A DNA stretch of 64,000 nt from Posidonia oceanica (taxonomy: Eukaryota > Streptophyta > Magnoliopsida > Alismatales > Posidoniaceae): positions 3,038,001-3,102,000 of the forward strand of contig JAZBRS010000011.1 in the NCBI GenBank assembly GCA_037176725.1. The letters are read 5' to 3'. Positions 44,857 through 55,450 of this stretch are shown piece after piece (positions within the stretch are counted from its first letter, which is position 1; every line of letters starts with the position of its first letter). Position numbers and translations under genes: made by a program. The notes under the pieces were generated by a model, which was not told where the DNA came from, made no database searches, and saw only the letters and a list, made by a program, of their open reading frames with translations.

Positions 44857-45204
44857 GTAAGTTTGCATGCCTGGGTCGTTGGACGCCAGAGCCTTCAGCG
44901 TCCAACGTTGGACGCTGCTGGCTCTAGCGTCCAACGCCCTGGCTCATCTCTTGATTGTTTAATGCTTGTATACCTCTCTGACCTGGCTTATTTACTTGCT
45001 TCCTGTGTTCTTATGCATGTTTAGCTTCAGTAGCATCTGTTCTTTTATTTTAGTTAATATTTATTTTGTTATTTGTGCATGCTTTTTGTTTGTTGTGCCT
45101 CCCAGAGCGTTGTATGCTGCTGGTGTTGGTGTCCAATGTTGGACACCGACCTAGCTCGCGTCCAACGCCCTGGTTGTGCCTCTGGCCTGGCACTCAGCAC
45201 AGGT
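44857..45204 (+). promoter_or_regulatory. Candidate 5' splice donors in TE-C LTR
   Basis: AACAG|GTAAGT (GT at 44857) is a perfect donor consensus; CACAG|GTAAGG (GT at 45203) is close. Both are kept in the 3' LTR and in TE-B. A donor in the LTR plus the acceptor at 58130 would allow a spliced PMD message. Unproven. Confidence 0.35.
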
Positions 45205-46436
45205 AAGGCCTTTTTGATTTATTTCTGTGATCCTTTGCCTGTATGCTACCCATGCTTGCTTGTCTGCCTCTTTGTTCATCTCCAGAACCCCAAATGCATG
45301 CACCCATTTTTTTTATTTTGCTTTTGTATGCCTCTTTTCTCCCTTCTGCCCTCTGTCCTTGTTGGACGCCAGCCTCTCTGGCGTTCAACGTTGGATGCCC
45401 AGCTTACAGGCATCCAACAACCTGCATGCTTGGATCTTTAATTCTGGCATGCTCCTTGTTCTGATTCTTCCTCTAATCTTCTGTTAGGTTAGATTAGCAT
45501 GTCTAGCACCCATTTAGTTGCATATTTGCATCTGTATTGCATCCATATAGTTAGAATGCATGGATTTTCAAAATGTGCATGCTGTCTGTCTGCAGCAGGT
45601 GTTGGACGCGGGCTGTCCCAGCGTCCAACGTTGGACGCTGGTGTTGCCAGCGTCCAATGCTTGCAGATGGCTGACAGCCATTTTAAAGCACCGATTTTGT
45701 CTCGCTCGCCGTTTCTCGCGTTTTACTGCTTCTTTGGCTTGCTATAACCCTAATGCATGTTGCCCGCCCCTCTGTTTTGACTTCGCACCCTGCTTTGCCT
45801 CGTTTTCCGCACTTTGCCCCATTTCCTACATTTTGCATTCATTTCTCGCTCTTTTGCATGGCTTTCCGCATCCCATTGCATCGCTCTCCGCTTTCGGCAT
45901 CGTTTTCCGTGCCTTGCTTTATTTTTCTGTATTTTCGCATCGTTTTCTACGCCTGTTTTATTTTATTGCTTGCATGTCGCCTGCATTGCTTGGTTTTCCT
46001 GCCATTTTGTTTTATCGCTTGCACCTGCATATAGGGCCGTGATGCTTACTGCTTAGGAGTTCTCACGAACCAGGGTCCGCCCAGTTCGGAACACTAGCAG
46101 CGTGGCTGAGCACTTAGATAGCACGTTTATTTCCCCTGCATAATAGGTAAGCATTTAAGGCATTTAGGCATTTGGCTAGCAATTCCCTGCATAAGCGCGA
46201 GATTGCCTAAGAAAGACCGACTCTCGGACGTATCGAGGTGCCTAACACCTTCCCCGTGCGTAACAGGAGTCCTTGCCCTTTCTCTTGGCTCGCATCGACC
46301 TTTCCCTTATCCTAGGCCTGAGTCATAGCATAGCATGATAGCATAGCATAGCTTAGCTTGTCCTTGCATCCGGTTCAGCATGTCTTTTCATACTTTACCC
46401 CCTGGTTTTCCTTGTCTTCCAATTCAATAGACTCGG

Positions 46437-46447
46437 TGGCGACTCCG
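46437..46447 (+). other. PBS-like 11-mer inside TE-C LTR
   Basis: TGGCGACTCCG, identical to the first 11 bases of the PBS at 46599, 162 bp upstream of it. Confidence 0.75.
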
Positions 46448-46598
46448 AATTGTCTTATCAATTCTTTTCTTTTCTTTTGCCAGCGTTTCTGAGTCGAGTT
46501 CTTCCCTCGGATCCAACCGCACATAGTAAGCCTATTTTGATCGGTGCACACAAGCTTTGGTAATGTGCATGGACGATTAGAATTCAGGATTACTACTG

Positions 46599-46616
46599 TG
46601 GCGACTCCGCTGGGGA
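46599..46616 (+). promoter_or_regulatory. Primer-binding site of TE-C (tRNA-Arg)
   Basis: TGGCGACTCCGCTGGGGA one base after the LTR end, matching tRNA-Arg as in Ogre elements. Confidence 0.92.
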
Positions 46617-47730
46617 GCAGTACTCCGGCTTTCGCCTTGGAGTTCTCGCCTCTTGCTTGGGTGTTTTGCTTGCCTTTTGCTTTCGCCTGCTTTACCTGCT
46701 TACCTGCATGCTTGTTTATTTACCTACTTTATGCCATGATTGCCTGCGCCATTTCATTTTGCTTGCATCACATGTCTAAATACTTGCTTGGCACACCATG
46801 CATGCCTTTGAATGATGAATGCTTCCCTTTACACTAATGCAATGCCACTGCACCTGCACATGCTATGCGTACCTGCTTTTTGCAATGATAAGTGTTTTTC
46901 CTTTCACTATCTTGCTCACACACACATACACATGCCATGCCCATGCCTTTTGCTGTGATGTGTGCTGTCTGCTTGCCATATCTGGGTGATTTTCTTCCCC
47001 TTTTGCATTTAAGCCTAAGGACAATTAGAGACTGATTGCTTCCCCCAAGGCTAACTAAAAACAGCAAGTAAAAAGAATTTCTAGGAGCAACTAGAGACTG
47101 CAAGCTCACCTGCATCCCCTTGAGTTAATAAAAAACGCAAGATAAATTGCGAAGCATTTGCATAAAGCATCATATTGGGCGTGCATTCTTCTCATCTGAG
47201 TCCGCCTATAGTCTGAGAAGGATAGTCCCGGTCTCTTGCGTCCAACGCTTTGGTGTGGAGCAAGTAGATTGGTCTGTCCCCCCTTGTCAGGGGGTTGCGT
47301 CGGTGTTAGTAGAGGGTACCACCCATGCTTCTGGCAGGGTCAAGGCCACCTACGCACCACTACGTCACCACCTGGGCTTTGGGCCGGGTTTAAGACGTGG
47401 GACCTGCTTTTTTCTAGCCTGAGTCAGCGACCCGTACACCCTTGAGCGTCCGAAGTAGATTGTCTACTAGGACACCCTAGATTGGTGAGGGAGAGCATGC
47501 TAGAAAGCATACATTTGCATTCATATCATACATCTAACACATTTGCTTTTACTTTCGGGTTCTAATCCCTTGGTTTTGTTTGCTCTTCGCGCAAAGATCT
47601 GTCAGCGAGTTCCTTAGCTGGAGCTTGAGTGTCCTCTCTTGCTGACGCCCCTGCTGCGAACATAGCTCCTCCTAGGATTCGCCCTCTTGCTCCTGCTCGT
47701 AGTCCTATGATCACCCGTTCTCAGTCTGCG
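46617..47730 (+). other. TE-C leader between PBS and gag
   Basis: No ORF1. The conserved leader block is 47175-47520 with hairpin CCCCC (about 47279-47283) and GGGGG (47290-47294), followed by a phrase (CGACCCGTACACCC) identical in all three elements. It is a likely RNA packaging or dimerisation region by position only. Confidence 0.6.
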
Positions 47731-50546
47731 ATGGCCTAGTTTGTTGGTGACTCCTAGGTCCCTGTTGCCCCAGAGGTGGCCCCCCTTTCGGTCCCTTCGG
47801 CTCCCGCATACACTCTCCCTATGCCAGCGTCTCCTTCTCTGGTACAGCTGCCGCCTTCTTATTCTGTGGGGCAGTGGCAGACTCCGCCGGACCCAGTTGC
47901 CGAGACTGTCTTGGTGACCGCCGCCCACGCTCCGGAGGCACCACTGACTCCTCCTCCTCAGGGTGATGTCACTTCTGGCACTCACCCTGCTGCGGCGAAT
48001 TACGCCCTAGGACCTCCGCCTCTTGGACAATCTACGTCCCAGTCGCTTGATTCTGGTTTTCTGCCGGTCTTGCAACTCAGCATACCTACTGATGGGTCCC
48101 CTGAGATGCAGTACCAGCAGTTGATGGAGACTGCCCAGAGACTGCAGGGCATGGCTCTATCTCTCTGCCCCGCATTTGTTCCTGCTACTCCCGAGGCTCC
48201 GCCGCGACCTGCTCTCACGTCGCAGGCATTCCCTTTTGCTCCTCCGCCCAGACCACCGCCTCAGCTACTCACTGCTCAAGCGATGGGGGCCCAGCTTCCG
48301 CCTCCTGCATTTGCACAACACCCAGCACAGCATCCTCCTCTAGCACCTGGTGGTCAGTCCGTAGGACTGATTGGAGTGCAGCATCCCTCTGGCCCGCAAC
48401 CCGGCACCGTGCCGGTGCAGCAGCTGACGCTCCAGCACACTGCATCACCTACTACTCAGCATGCTAGTTATACATACCCCCTGCATCAGCAATACCCTAC
48501 CCCAGCATACATGCCTACACACACTGCACATCCGCACGGATACGCCGTCCATCCCGTCGCTCCACTAGGTGAGGTGATGGTTGACCCAGAGGAGTACCTC
48601 GGTGCATCTTATGCGGTGTATGTGGCCCTTGCCCCTACTGTACCACCTCAAGTGGTAGCAGCTCCAGACTCCAGCGACAACAGGCTCACTGTTCTGGAGA
48701 AAGCACTTCGACAAGTGCAGGGTACGGACCACCAATCTTGCCAGTTCCGGGACCTCTGTTATTTCCCAGAGGTGGTACTCCCCCCGAAGTTCCGCATCCT
48801 GGTATTTGAAAAATACATTGGTAGAGGCTGCCCAATTGCACACCTGAAGGCGTACTGCAGAGATCTTGCTCAGCTCCAGGCTGACGAGAGGTTGCTAATC
48901 CGCTTGTTCTAGAAAAGTCTGAGTGGCCCTGCGCTCAAGTGGTTCACCTCACTTGATATGGCCAGCATTAAGACGTGGAGTGACCTCAGCCAGGCATTCC
49001 TGGGACAATACTCCTTCAACTTGGACCTGGTCCCTAAGCGCGCGGACCTCGTCGCATTAAAGCAGAACCCCGGCGAGCCGTTCGGGGAGTATGTCGGCCG
49101 CTGGCACGCACTCGCTTCGCAGGTTCGAGACGGACCCTCTGATGAGGAGTCCCTTGAGATTGTGATCGGGGGTGCGCAGCCTGCTGTAGGGGCTCTGCTC
49201 AGCATTCAACCTGTCACAACCTTCTCTACACTAATCCGGGCTGGCACCCGCGTGGAGAGTTCGCTACGGAGTGGCAACTTCCCAGCGCTCTCTGCATTTG
49301 CCAAGCAGGCCACCGCCAGTAGCAACAGCAACAACTCCAGCGGCAACACCAACAGCAACAGCAGTGGTACCAGCAGCCGGCCCAAGAAGAAGGACTCGCC
49401 GAAGCTTGCTGTTGCCTACGTCGACCCTACGCCTATGCCTGTTCAGCTGGCGGTTCGGCCCCCCTGCATCAAGTAATCTATGCACCAGTGCCTAGAGCAC
49501 CTCCCACACCACAAATCACCACCACCGCCCAACCAGTGTATCCTACCGCACCGGTCCGGCAAGCGCAACCCCAGGGGCCAAGGTGGCCACGGCGTCAATT
49601 CACCCCACTGGTGGAACCGCTAACCGTCATCCTCCCCAAGGTTGCGACATTTCTGAGGTTTCCCGAGGCGCGCCCTTTGCCAAATCCGCTTCCGCATTGG
49701 CATAAGGCGCACCTTTTCTGCGACTTTCATCGAGCCCCTGGGCACTCGACGAATAGTTGCCTCACTTTGCGGGACACCATCCAGAATTTGATCGAGTCGG
49801 GAACGATCTCGATCCACATGCATGAGGCACCATCTTCTGTCCCGGCATCAGCATCAGCCCCTGCATCTACATTAGCACCCCCTAATCCCAGCATTGTCCA
49901 CCAGCCCCTTCAAGAGCATCCCAATCCAGGAGGCGTAGGGACCTCGGGAATCTACTCTCTCTCTCCCTCCGGGCTTAGTACATATGTGGTAGACCCCTCC
50001 GAGCTCATTCATGATGTCTCGGAGCCCTTCCCTCTTGCTCTTTATCATGCCGCCGTTGCTGGCTCTGAGTTGGGAGTCCACATGATCCGACCGCATGCCA
50101 GGCCGGGGCGCTCCGCTGCTCGCCCTTCCATGCATCCTCAGGCCCCTACCCCTGTATACCTTCAAGCCAGACCTCGGGCCCAGACCCCAGCCTCCTATCT
50201 AGGTAGGCCTCCAGTCAGCCTGTTAGCCTGGTCCCAGCCAGGGCCTCCTGTAACCTACCAGTACCAGCAACCCTTGCCCTATTACCCAGCCAACCATCCA
50301 GTAGCCCCTCTCGTGCTCGAAGCACGGACCCCTATGGTCATTGACTTAACCTGGGACCCCCACCGCGTCCCTTATGACTACGCCACAGAAACGTGTGCAG
50401 AAGTCACGTGATCGGGGAGGGTATACCAGCCCGTAGCACCGGTGGTAAGGCCCAGCCGTCCAGCACCCGCTGCACCTCCACCAACAAGCCAACCAATAGC
50501 ACCCCTGCCTGTTAGCCAGCCCACAGCACCCCCAGCATCAAGCTAG
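47731..50546 (+). pseudogene. gag of TE-C, multiply broken
   Basis: Start ATG at 47731. Stops at codon 3 (47737-47739), codon 9 (47755-47757), 48910-48912, 50409-50411 (TGA) and 50544-50546. A frame change at a C-run near 49460 moves the C-terminal third from one frame to another. The N-terminal region is Pro/Ala-rich; the Retrotrans_gag core lies at 48770-49260 (LPPKFRILVFEKYIGRG, PFGEYVGRWHAL), and the zinc-knuckle variant FCDFHRAPGHSTNSC at about 49715-49765. Homologous to the TE-A and TE-B gag genes. Confidence 0.9.
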
Positions 50547-51730
50547 CCCCCTGCACCTAGCCCGGTAGAGCCAACTCCCAGAGCACCCCCTCCTGCTGCC
50601 AGAAAGCCGCACGACAAAACAGACATCACTTCCCAGCTTAGGAGGGTTAAAGCTGATATATCCATTTGGGACCTTATCCACTCCTCTTCCGAACACTGTG
50701 AGGCTTTTCTCCAAGTGTTCCAAGCTACCCATGTGTCCCAAACCATAGAGCCTGCAGCCCTGGAGAGCATGGTTGGCATTATCGTGGAGCCGCAGATCAT
50801 CTCTTTCACGAGCGATGAGTTGCCTCCGGCCGGGATTAATCACAACTAACCCTTGTTCGTCATGGTGCAATACAAAAACTTCTGCATTCCCCTATTGCTG
50901 GTTGATAACGAGTCAGGCCTTAATGTCTGTCCGTTGCGCACTGCAACCAGGCTCAGATTCAAAGCCAAGGATATTACTCCAGCGATAAAGGGAATGACAG
51001 CTTTTGACAATATGCACCATGACGCTCTAGGGATTTTGATTATTCCTTTGATCATTGGCCCGGTCACCTTCGATGTGGAGTTCTACATTGTTGACTTGGA
51101 GCCTAACTTTAAGTTCCTGCTTGGGTGCCCTTGGCTTCACAAGCATCAGGTCATCCCCTCGACCCTCCACCGCAAGATCAAGTTTCGCCACGGCGACGAT
51201 GTTATCGTTGTAATGGCGGAAAACTTCGAGAAGGAGCGGATCAAGGCGGTTGCACCCATCTCTTCACATACAATCCCTTTTGACCCTGAACTTTCGGCTG
51301 CTTTATATCGAGTTAATCGGTGCGAGCCGATTAGCTTTGTACCTGATCTTGAACGTGTCAACTCCTTGGTCGTTCACAGCAATCCCTTCCGGATGGTCGA
51401 AAATGTCTGCCACAGGTGGGGCTATGTCAAAGGAGTGCCGCTCGGGCGATATGGCTAGGGAATCGCTGAGCCAGTCCAAGCAGCAGAGCGAAGAGAGTCT
51501 GAAGGCCTTGGATATAATCTGTAGTCCAGTAAAAACAGATGCATGCTGCCCAAGGATCAGAGGATGGCCATTCCGCAGGACCTCACTAACTTCACTAGTG
51601 CAGGTATCCTGGATTCAACTAGTAGTGAAGCCTCAGCACAGCAGGCGCTATGCCCAAATTCCCAGCTGCCAGAAGAAGAATGGGTCTGCATCGAGGACTA
51701 TTACTCAGATGAGGAAGAGTCTGGTATAGT
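50547..51730 (+). pseudogene. Protease of TE-C
   Basis: Same frame as the C-terminal gag part. DITSQLRRVKADISIWDLI precedes the protease. The active-site motif reads LVDNESGLNVCPL: the Gly after Asp-Asn found in TE-A and TE-B is Glu here, which should disable it. The block LLGCPWLHKHQVIPSTLHRKI follows. Stops at 50847-50849 (TAA), 51456-51458 and 51522-51524. Confidence 0.9.
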
Positions 51731-53126
51731 TGAAGCACCCCCAACCTGTAGCAAGGACCAGCTCAGTGCGACTGTGTCCCGGTCAGTTTGCTTAGCACTT
51801 ACCAGTGAAGCAGTAGAATTGGCAAACCCTGGGACAGGGCTGACAGCTTCCCTTCTTCCTGTAGCGTCACCAAACTTGCCGACAGTTGTAGCTGCAGCAC
51901 TAGAACCAGAAACACGCCCTTCGACATTATCCGGCAGTCAGCCTGTGGCCGCAGCCGCACCAGCTTGGAAATCACTTTCTCAGGCGGCACAGTTAGCCAG
52001 GTTAGGCGACAGCGTGACTCAGCCTGCATCATTGACAGTACCGCAAGCAAGCCAGGTGGCTCAGTCAGGCATACCGCTGTCAACCTCAGCAGATCTTGCT
52101 ATGCTGAAGATTCTCGCCGCTGCTACCGGGAGACCACCACTGTCATCCACGGGCACCGGCGTTTCATCCCTAAGCATGGCGGCCTAGCCATCGGCCCCTC
52201 AGAAGAGCGGTTGTGCCTCCCCAGCGACACCAGCAGTAATCCTGGCAGCATATCCAGTAGCAGCCAAGCAGACACCCCAAGCAGCAGGAAGCCCAGCAGT
52301 CGAGCCAAAGCCGGCCGCAAGCCCGGCAGTCGCATACTACGTCGACTCACCCTCGGATGAGGAGGCAGGAGCAGCTGCTGATGCTCAGATTGACTTCTCT
52401 ATGGGAGACTTGGAGCAGTTATTCCAGGAGCAGCTCGCTTCCCTAGCGCAGGACGTGGCAGAACATGAGACTGCGCAAAAGAAGGGGAAGGCCGTGGCTA
52501 CAGATCCCTCTATCATGGTCCTAGAGGAAGATCTAGCACTCGAGGCACCCATCAGACTAGATGAGCTGATCACCCTGCAGCCAGGGGGTGGGTCTCGATG
52601 GTTTGTGCAGCGCATGCCACATATAGGCCAAGCAGCAATAGCAGAGCAAGATGCACCAGTAGTAGAGCATCATGTAGTACAGCAAGCAGAAGGAGAGTCC
52701 CATGCAGAGTCCCATGCAGAGTCCCATGCAGAGCACCATGCAGAGTCCCATGCAGAGCCCCATGCAGAAGGAGAGTCCCATGCAGAGTCCCCTGCAGAGT
52801 CTCATGCAGAGCCCCATGCAGAAGGAGGAGAATCCCATGCAGAGTCCCATGCAGTAGAAGTAGTGTCCCATGCAGTGGATGTAGAGCACCATGCAGTAGA
52901 TATAGAGCAACATGCAGTAGTAGTAGAGCAACATGCACCTATATTAGTAGAGCAACATGCACCTATATTAGTAGAGCAGCATGCAGTAGTAGCAGAGCAA
53001 TATGCGCAAATGGCGGCAGTACAGCATGTATCGGTAGCGGCACAATATGCACGGACAGCAGCACAGCAGTCACCAGCAGTACAGTCAGCAGCAGCAGAGT
53101 TAACAGGATCAGTAGAGTCAGAGTAG
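51731..53126 (+). pseudogene. Protease-RT linker with His-rich repeats (TE-C)
   Basis: Low-complexity Ser/Ala/Thr linker, then acidic SPSDEEAGAAADAQID. A 12-bp repeat GAGTCCCATGCA (52693-52860) encodes about 14 copies of E-(S/P/H)-H-A. It is followed by octad-like repeats (VEQHAPIL twice, then diverged copies) to 53090. Stops at 52185-52187 and 53124-53126. TE-B has more copies of the 12-bp unit; TE-A has none. Confidence 0.85.
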
Positions 53127-54320
53127 GCAGAAATAGCTGAGGAGCTTGCCAGGACAGAGGTCGCACGCCGAGGGTATAAAAACACTCGGGTATGCGTGAC
53201 CATCCTGAAGCGTCACCAGGGCCAAGCAGCGGAACACTTGCACTCCTTTGATATCTCAGATCCCACTTTTGAGAAGGAGATCCTCTCGGAGCTTATTGCA
53301 TATGGAGAGGAAGATGATACAGGTGAAGATGAGAATGACGAACCATCGCCTGAGTTCCGGCTCCACGATGACGATCCAGAAGGTCCCAACCTCCATGTCG
53401 AAGAGGAGACAGAGGTTGTCAGCATTGGCACAGCAGAAGAAATCAGAGAGGTCCGCATTAGCGCTCTTCTGTCGCCCCAAGCTAGAGCAGAATTCATCGC
53501 ATTCTTGAATGAGTATGCGGATGTCTTTGCCTGGAGCTACGAGGATATGGTGGGCCTCGACATTGAAATAGTTGTGCACAACTTGCCCCTAGACCCAGAT
53601 GCGAGTCCAGTAAAGCAGAAGCTAAGGCGATGGCGACCGCAGTGGCTACTTATGATCAAAGAAGAGATCATGAAGCAGCATGGCGTTAACTTCCTCAAGG
53701 ACGTCCTTTACCCTGAGTGGCTTGCAAATGTCGTCCCAGTGCCCAAAAAAGACGGACGAGTCCGCATGTGCATCGACTATCGGGACTTGAACAAGGTGAG
53801 TCCCAAGGATGATTTTCCACTGCCGCACATTGACATCCTGGTCAATAACACTGCAGGACACAAGATGCTCTCTTTCATGGACAGATTCTCTGGTTATAAT
53901 CAGATTAGAATGGCAGAGGAAGATATGGAGAAAACATCATTTATCACCCCTTGGGGTGTCTTCTGCTATCAAGTTATGCCATTTGGGCTGAAGAATGCTG
54001 GCGCAACCTATCAGAGGGCCATGACTGCACTTTTCCACGACCTCATGCATCAAGAAGTTGAGGTATACGTGGATGATATGATTACCAAGACCAAAGAGCC
54101 TAAGGATCATCTTGTCTGCTTAAGGAAGCACTTTGACCGCTTGCGAAAGTACAAGTTGTGCCTTAACCCCAGCAAATGCGTATTTGGGGTATCTTCTGGC
54201 AAGCTCCTAGGCTACATTGTTAGCTAGAGGGGGATTGAAGTGGACCCAATGAAAGCAAAAGCCATCGTAGATATGCCACCCCCTAGGACAAAGAAAGAAG
54301 TCTGAGGCCTGCTCAGACGC
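53127..54320 (+). pseudogene. Reverse transcriptase of TE-C
   Basis: All RT motifs are readable in one frame: PVPKKDGRVRMCIDYRDLN, SFMDRFSGYNQIRMA, WGVFCYQVMPFGLKNAGAT and catalytic VYVDDM. The domain itself has no stop until 54225-54227, in LLGYIVS before RGIEV; a TGA follows at 54303-54305 and a 1-nt loss near 54320 changes frame. The upstream DUF-like N-terminal block (RRGYKNTRVCVT, EFIAFLNEYADVFAWSYEDM) is typical of gypsy pol. Confidence 0.94.
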
Positions 54321-54826
54321 TGCAATATATTAGTCGATTCATTGCGCAGCTCACGCCTATATGCGAACCGATCTTCAAGCTCCTGAAGAAGAATGCACAG
54401 ATCAGCTGGAGCGAAGAGTGCCAGGCCGCCTTAGACAAGATTAAGCAGCTTCTGACCAAGCCTCCTGTGTTGGTCCCTCCCACGCCTGGGAGACCTCTGC
54501 TTCTCTACCTCTCTACCACCCAGCATTCCATGGGCGCCGTCTTGGGCCAGCATGATGAATCTGGTAGAAAGGAGCACGTAATTTATTACCTGAGCAAGAA
54601 ATTCAATGACTGCGAAGCTAGGTATAGTACAATGGAGAAGACCTGCCTATCCCTCTTCTGGGCTGCACAGAAGCTGAGGCATTACATGATGGCGTACCCA
54701 GTCCAGCTCCTATGCCGACATGACCCCATCAAGTTCCTCTTCTAGAAGCCAGCAATGGTAGGTAGATGCGTCAAGTGGCAAGTGTTGTTGTCTCAGTACA
54801 ACATCACCTTTGTCACATAGCGCGCC
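54321..54826 (+). pseudogene. Degenerate gypsy RNase H of TE-C
   Basis: PPVLVPPTPGRPLLLYLSTT to RHYMMAYPVQLL and PIKFLF, with stops at 54743-54745 and 54818-54820. The first RNase H aspartate is replaced (LYLSTTQ), as in TE-B, so loss of activity predates both copies and is a clade trait. Confidence 0.86.
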
Positions 54827-55450
54827 ATGAAGGGCCAGGCCATGGTAGATCACCTTGCAGACTTTCCTTTACCTGAATACCAACCTCTCCAGATGCAGTT
54901 CCCGGATGAGGATATTCTCTTTGCAATGGAGGACGCTGAAGAGAAGGACCCCAAAGACTTAGAGCATTGGCAGCTCTACTTTGATGGCGCTGTCAACCAG
55001 AAGAGTCGAGGCATAGGCACGGTGCTGACCACACCACAGGGACAGATGATCCCCTTTGCAAGGAAGCTGACCTTCAAATGCACTAACAACGAAGCAGAAT
55101 ATGAAGCATGCATTCTGGGATTGAAGGTCGCACTTGAGCATGAGGCGTAGAAGCTGCATGTGCACGGCGATGCCATGCTAGTGATTTCCCAAGTGAATGG
55201 CGACTGGAGAACAAAAGATCCAAAGTTAGTGCCATATCACGAGCACCGGCTGAAGCTGATAGAGCAGTTTGCAAGCATCCGCTTCTCGTATATGAACAGA
55301 GGAAGGAACGCATATGCAGATGCGTTGGCAACCTTAGCGTCCTGGCTTAATGTACCTGAGGATCGAGCAGTGGATGTATTAGTTACGTGCATGGAGCAGC
55401 CTGCGCATTGCATGAGCATAGAGGAGGCAGATTCGGCAGAAGAGCAGCCT
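54827..55450 (+). pseudogene. Archaeal-type RNase H of TE-C
   Basis: LYFDGAVNQKSRGIGTVL, NNEAEYEACILGL, VHGDAMLVISQVNGDWR and GRNAYADALATLAS carry the four acidic residues. One stop (55148-55150) lies between the second and third. This second RNase H is the hallmark of the Tat clade and presumably supplies the activity lost in the first. Confidence 0.9.

Larger units (their letters stand above)
43503..45658 (+). repeat. Seven paired 29-nt hairpin modules in TE-C 5' LTR
   Basis: Module starts: 43503, 44249, 44487, 44878, 45109, 45361, 45601. Each holds two abutting units of 29 nt (28 for the first unit of the second module): arm GTTGGACGC, 11-nt core, arm GCGTCCAAC. Stems often extend into the core: TGG/CCA at 45630-45658 gives 12 perfect pairs, CTG/CAG-type at 43503-43531 gives 11. 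The second unit at 45390-45418 has GGATGCC with GGCATCC, a paired change. Four of six spacings are 231-252 bp. Cores of some modules are near reverse complements of each other (44878, 44487). Confidence 0.9.
43283..46597 (+). repeat. TE-C 5' LTR (3315 bp)
   Basis: Starts TGTAAACACC (TGTAGACACC in the 3' copy) and ends ACTACT, where CA is expected, a terminal base change. The U3 part has a GC-rich segment near 43560-44150, then seven paired hairpin modules. The last 600 bp (45690-46597) has TTTTCCGCA-type short repeats and the R/U5 block shared with TE-A. Confidence 0.95.

Noticed and set aside
43503..45658. CRISPR-like reading of the LTR palindromes
   Set aside because: The format (constant 18 bp, variable 11 nt) is only superficially similar; units are in LTRs of a plant retrotransposon, spacers are far too short, and there are no cas genes.
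46599..46616. A tRNA gene at the PBS
   Set aside because: Only the 18 bases complementary to a tRNA 3' end are present, without the rest of the cloverleaf.
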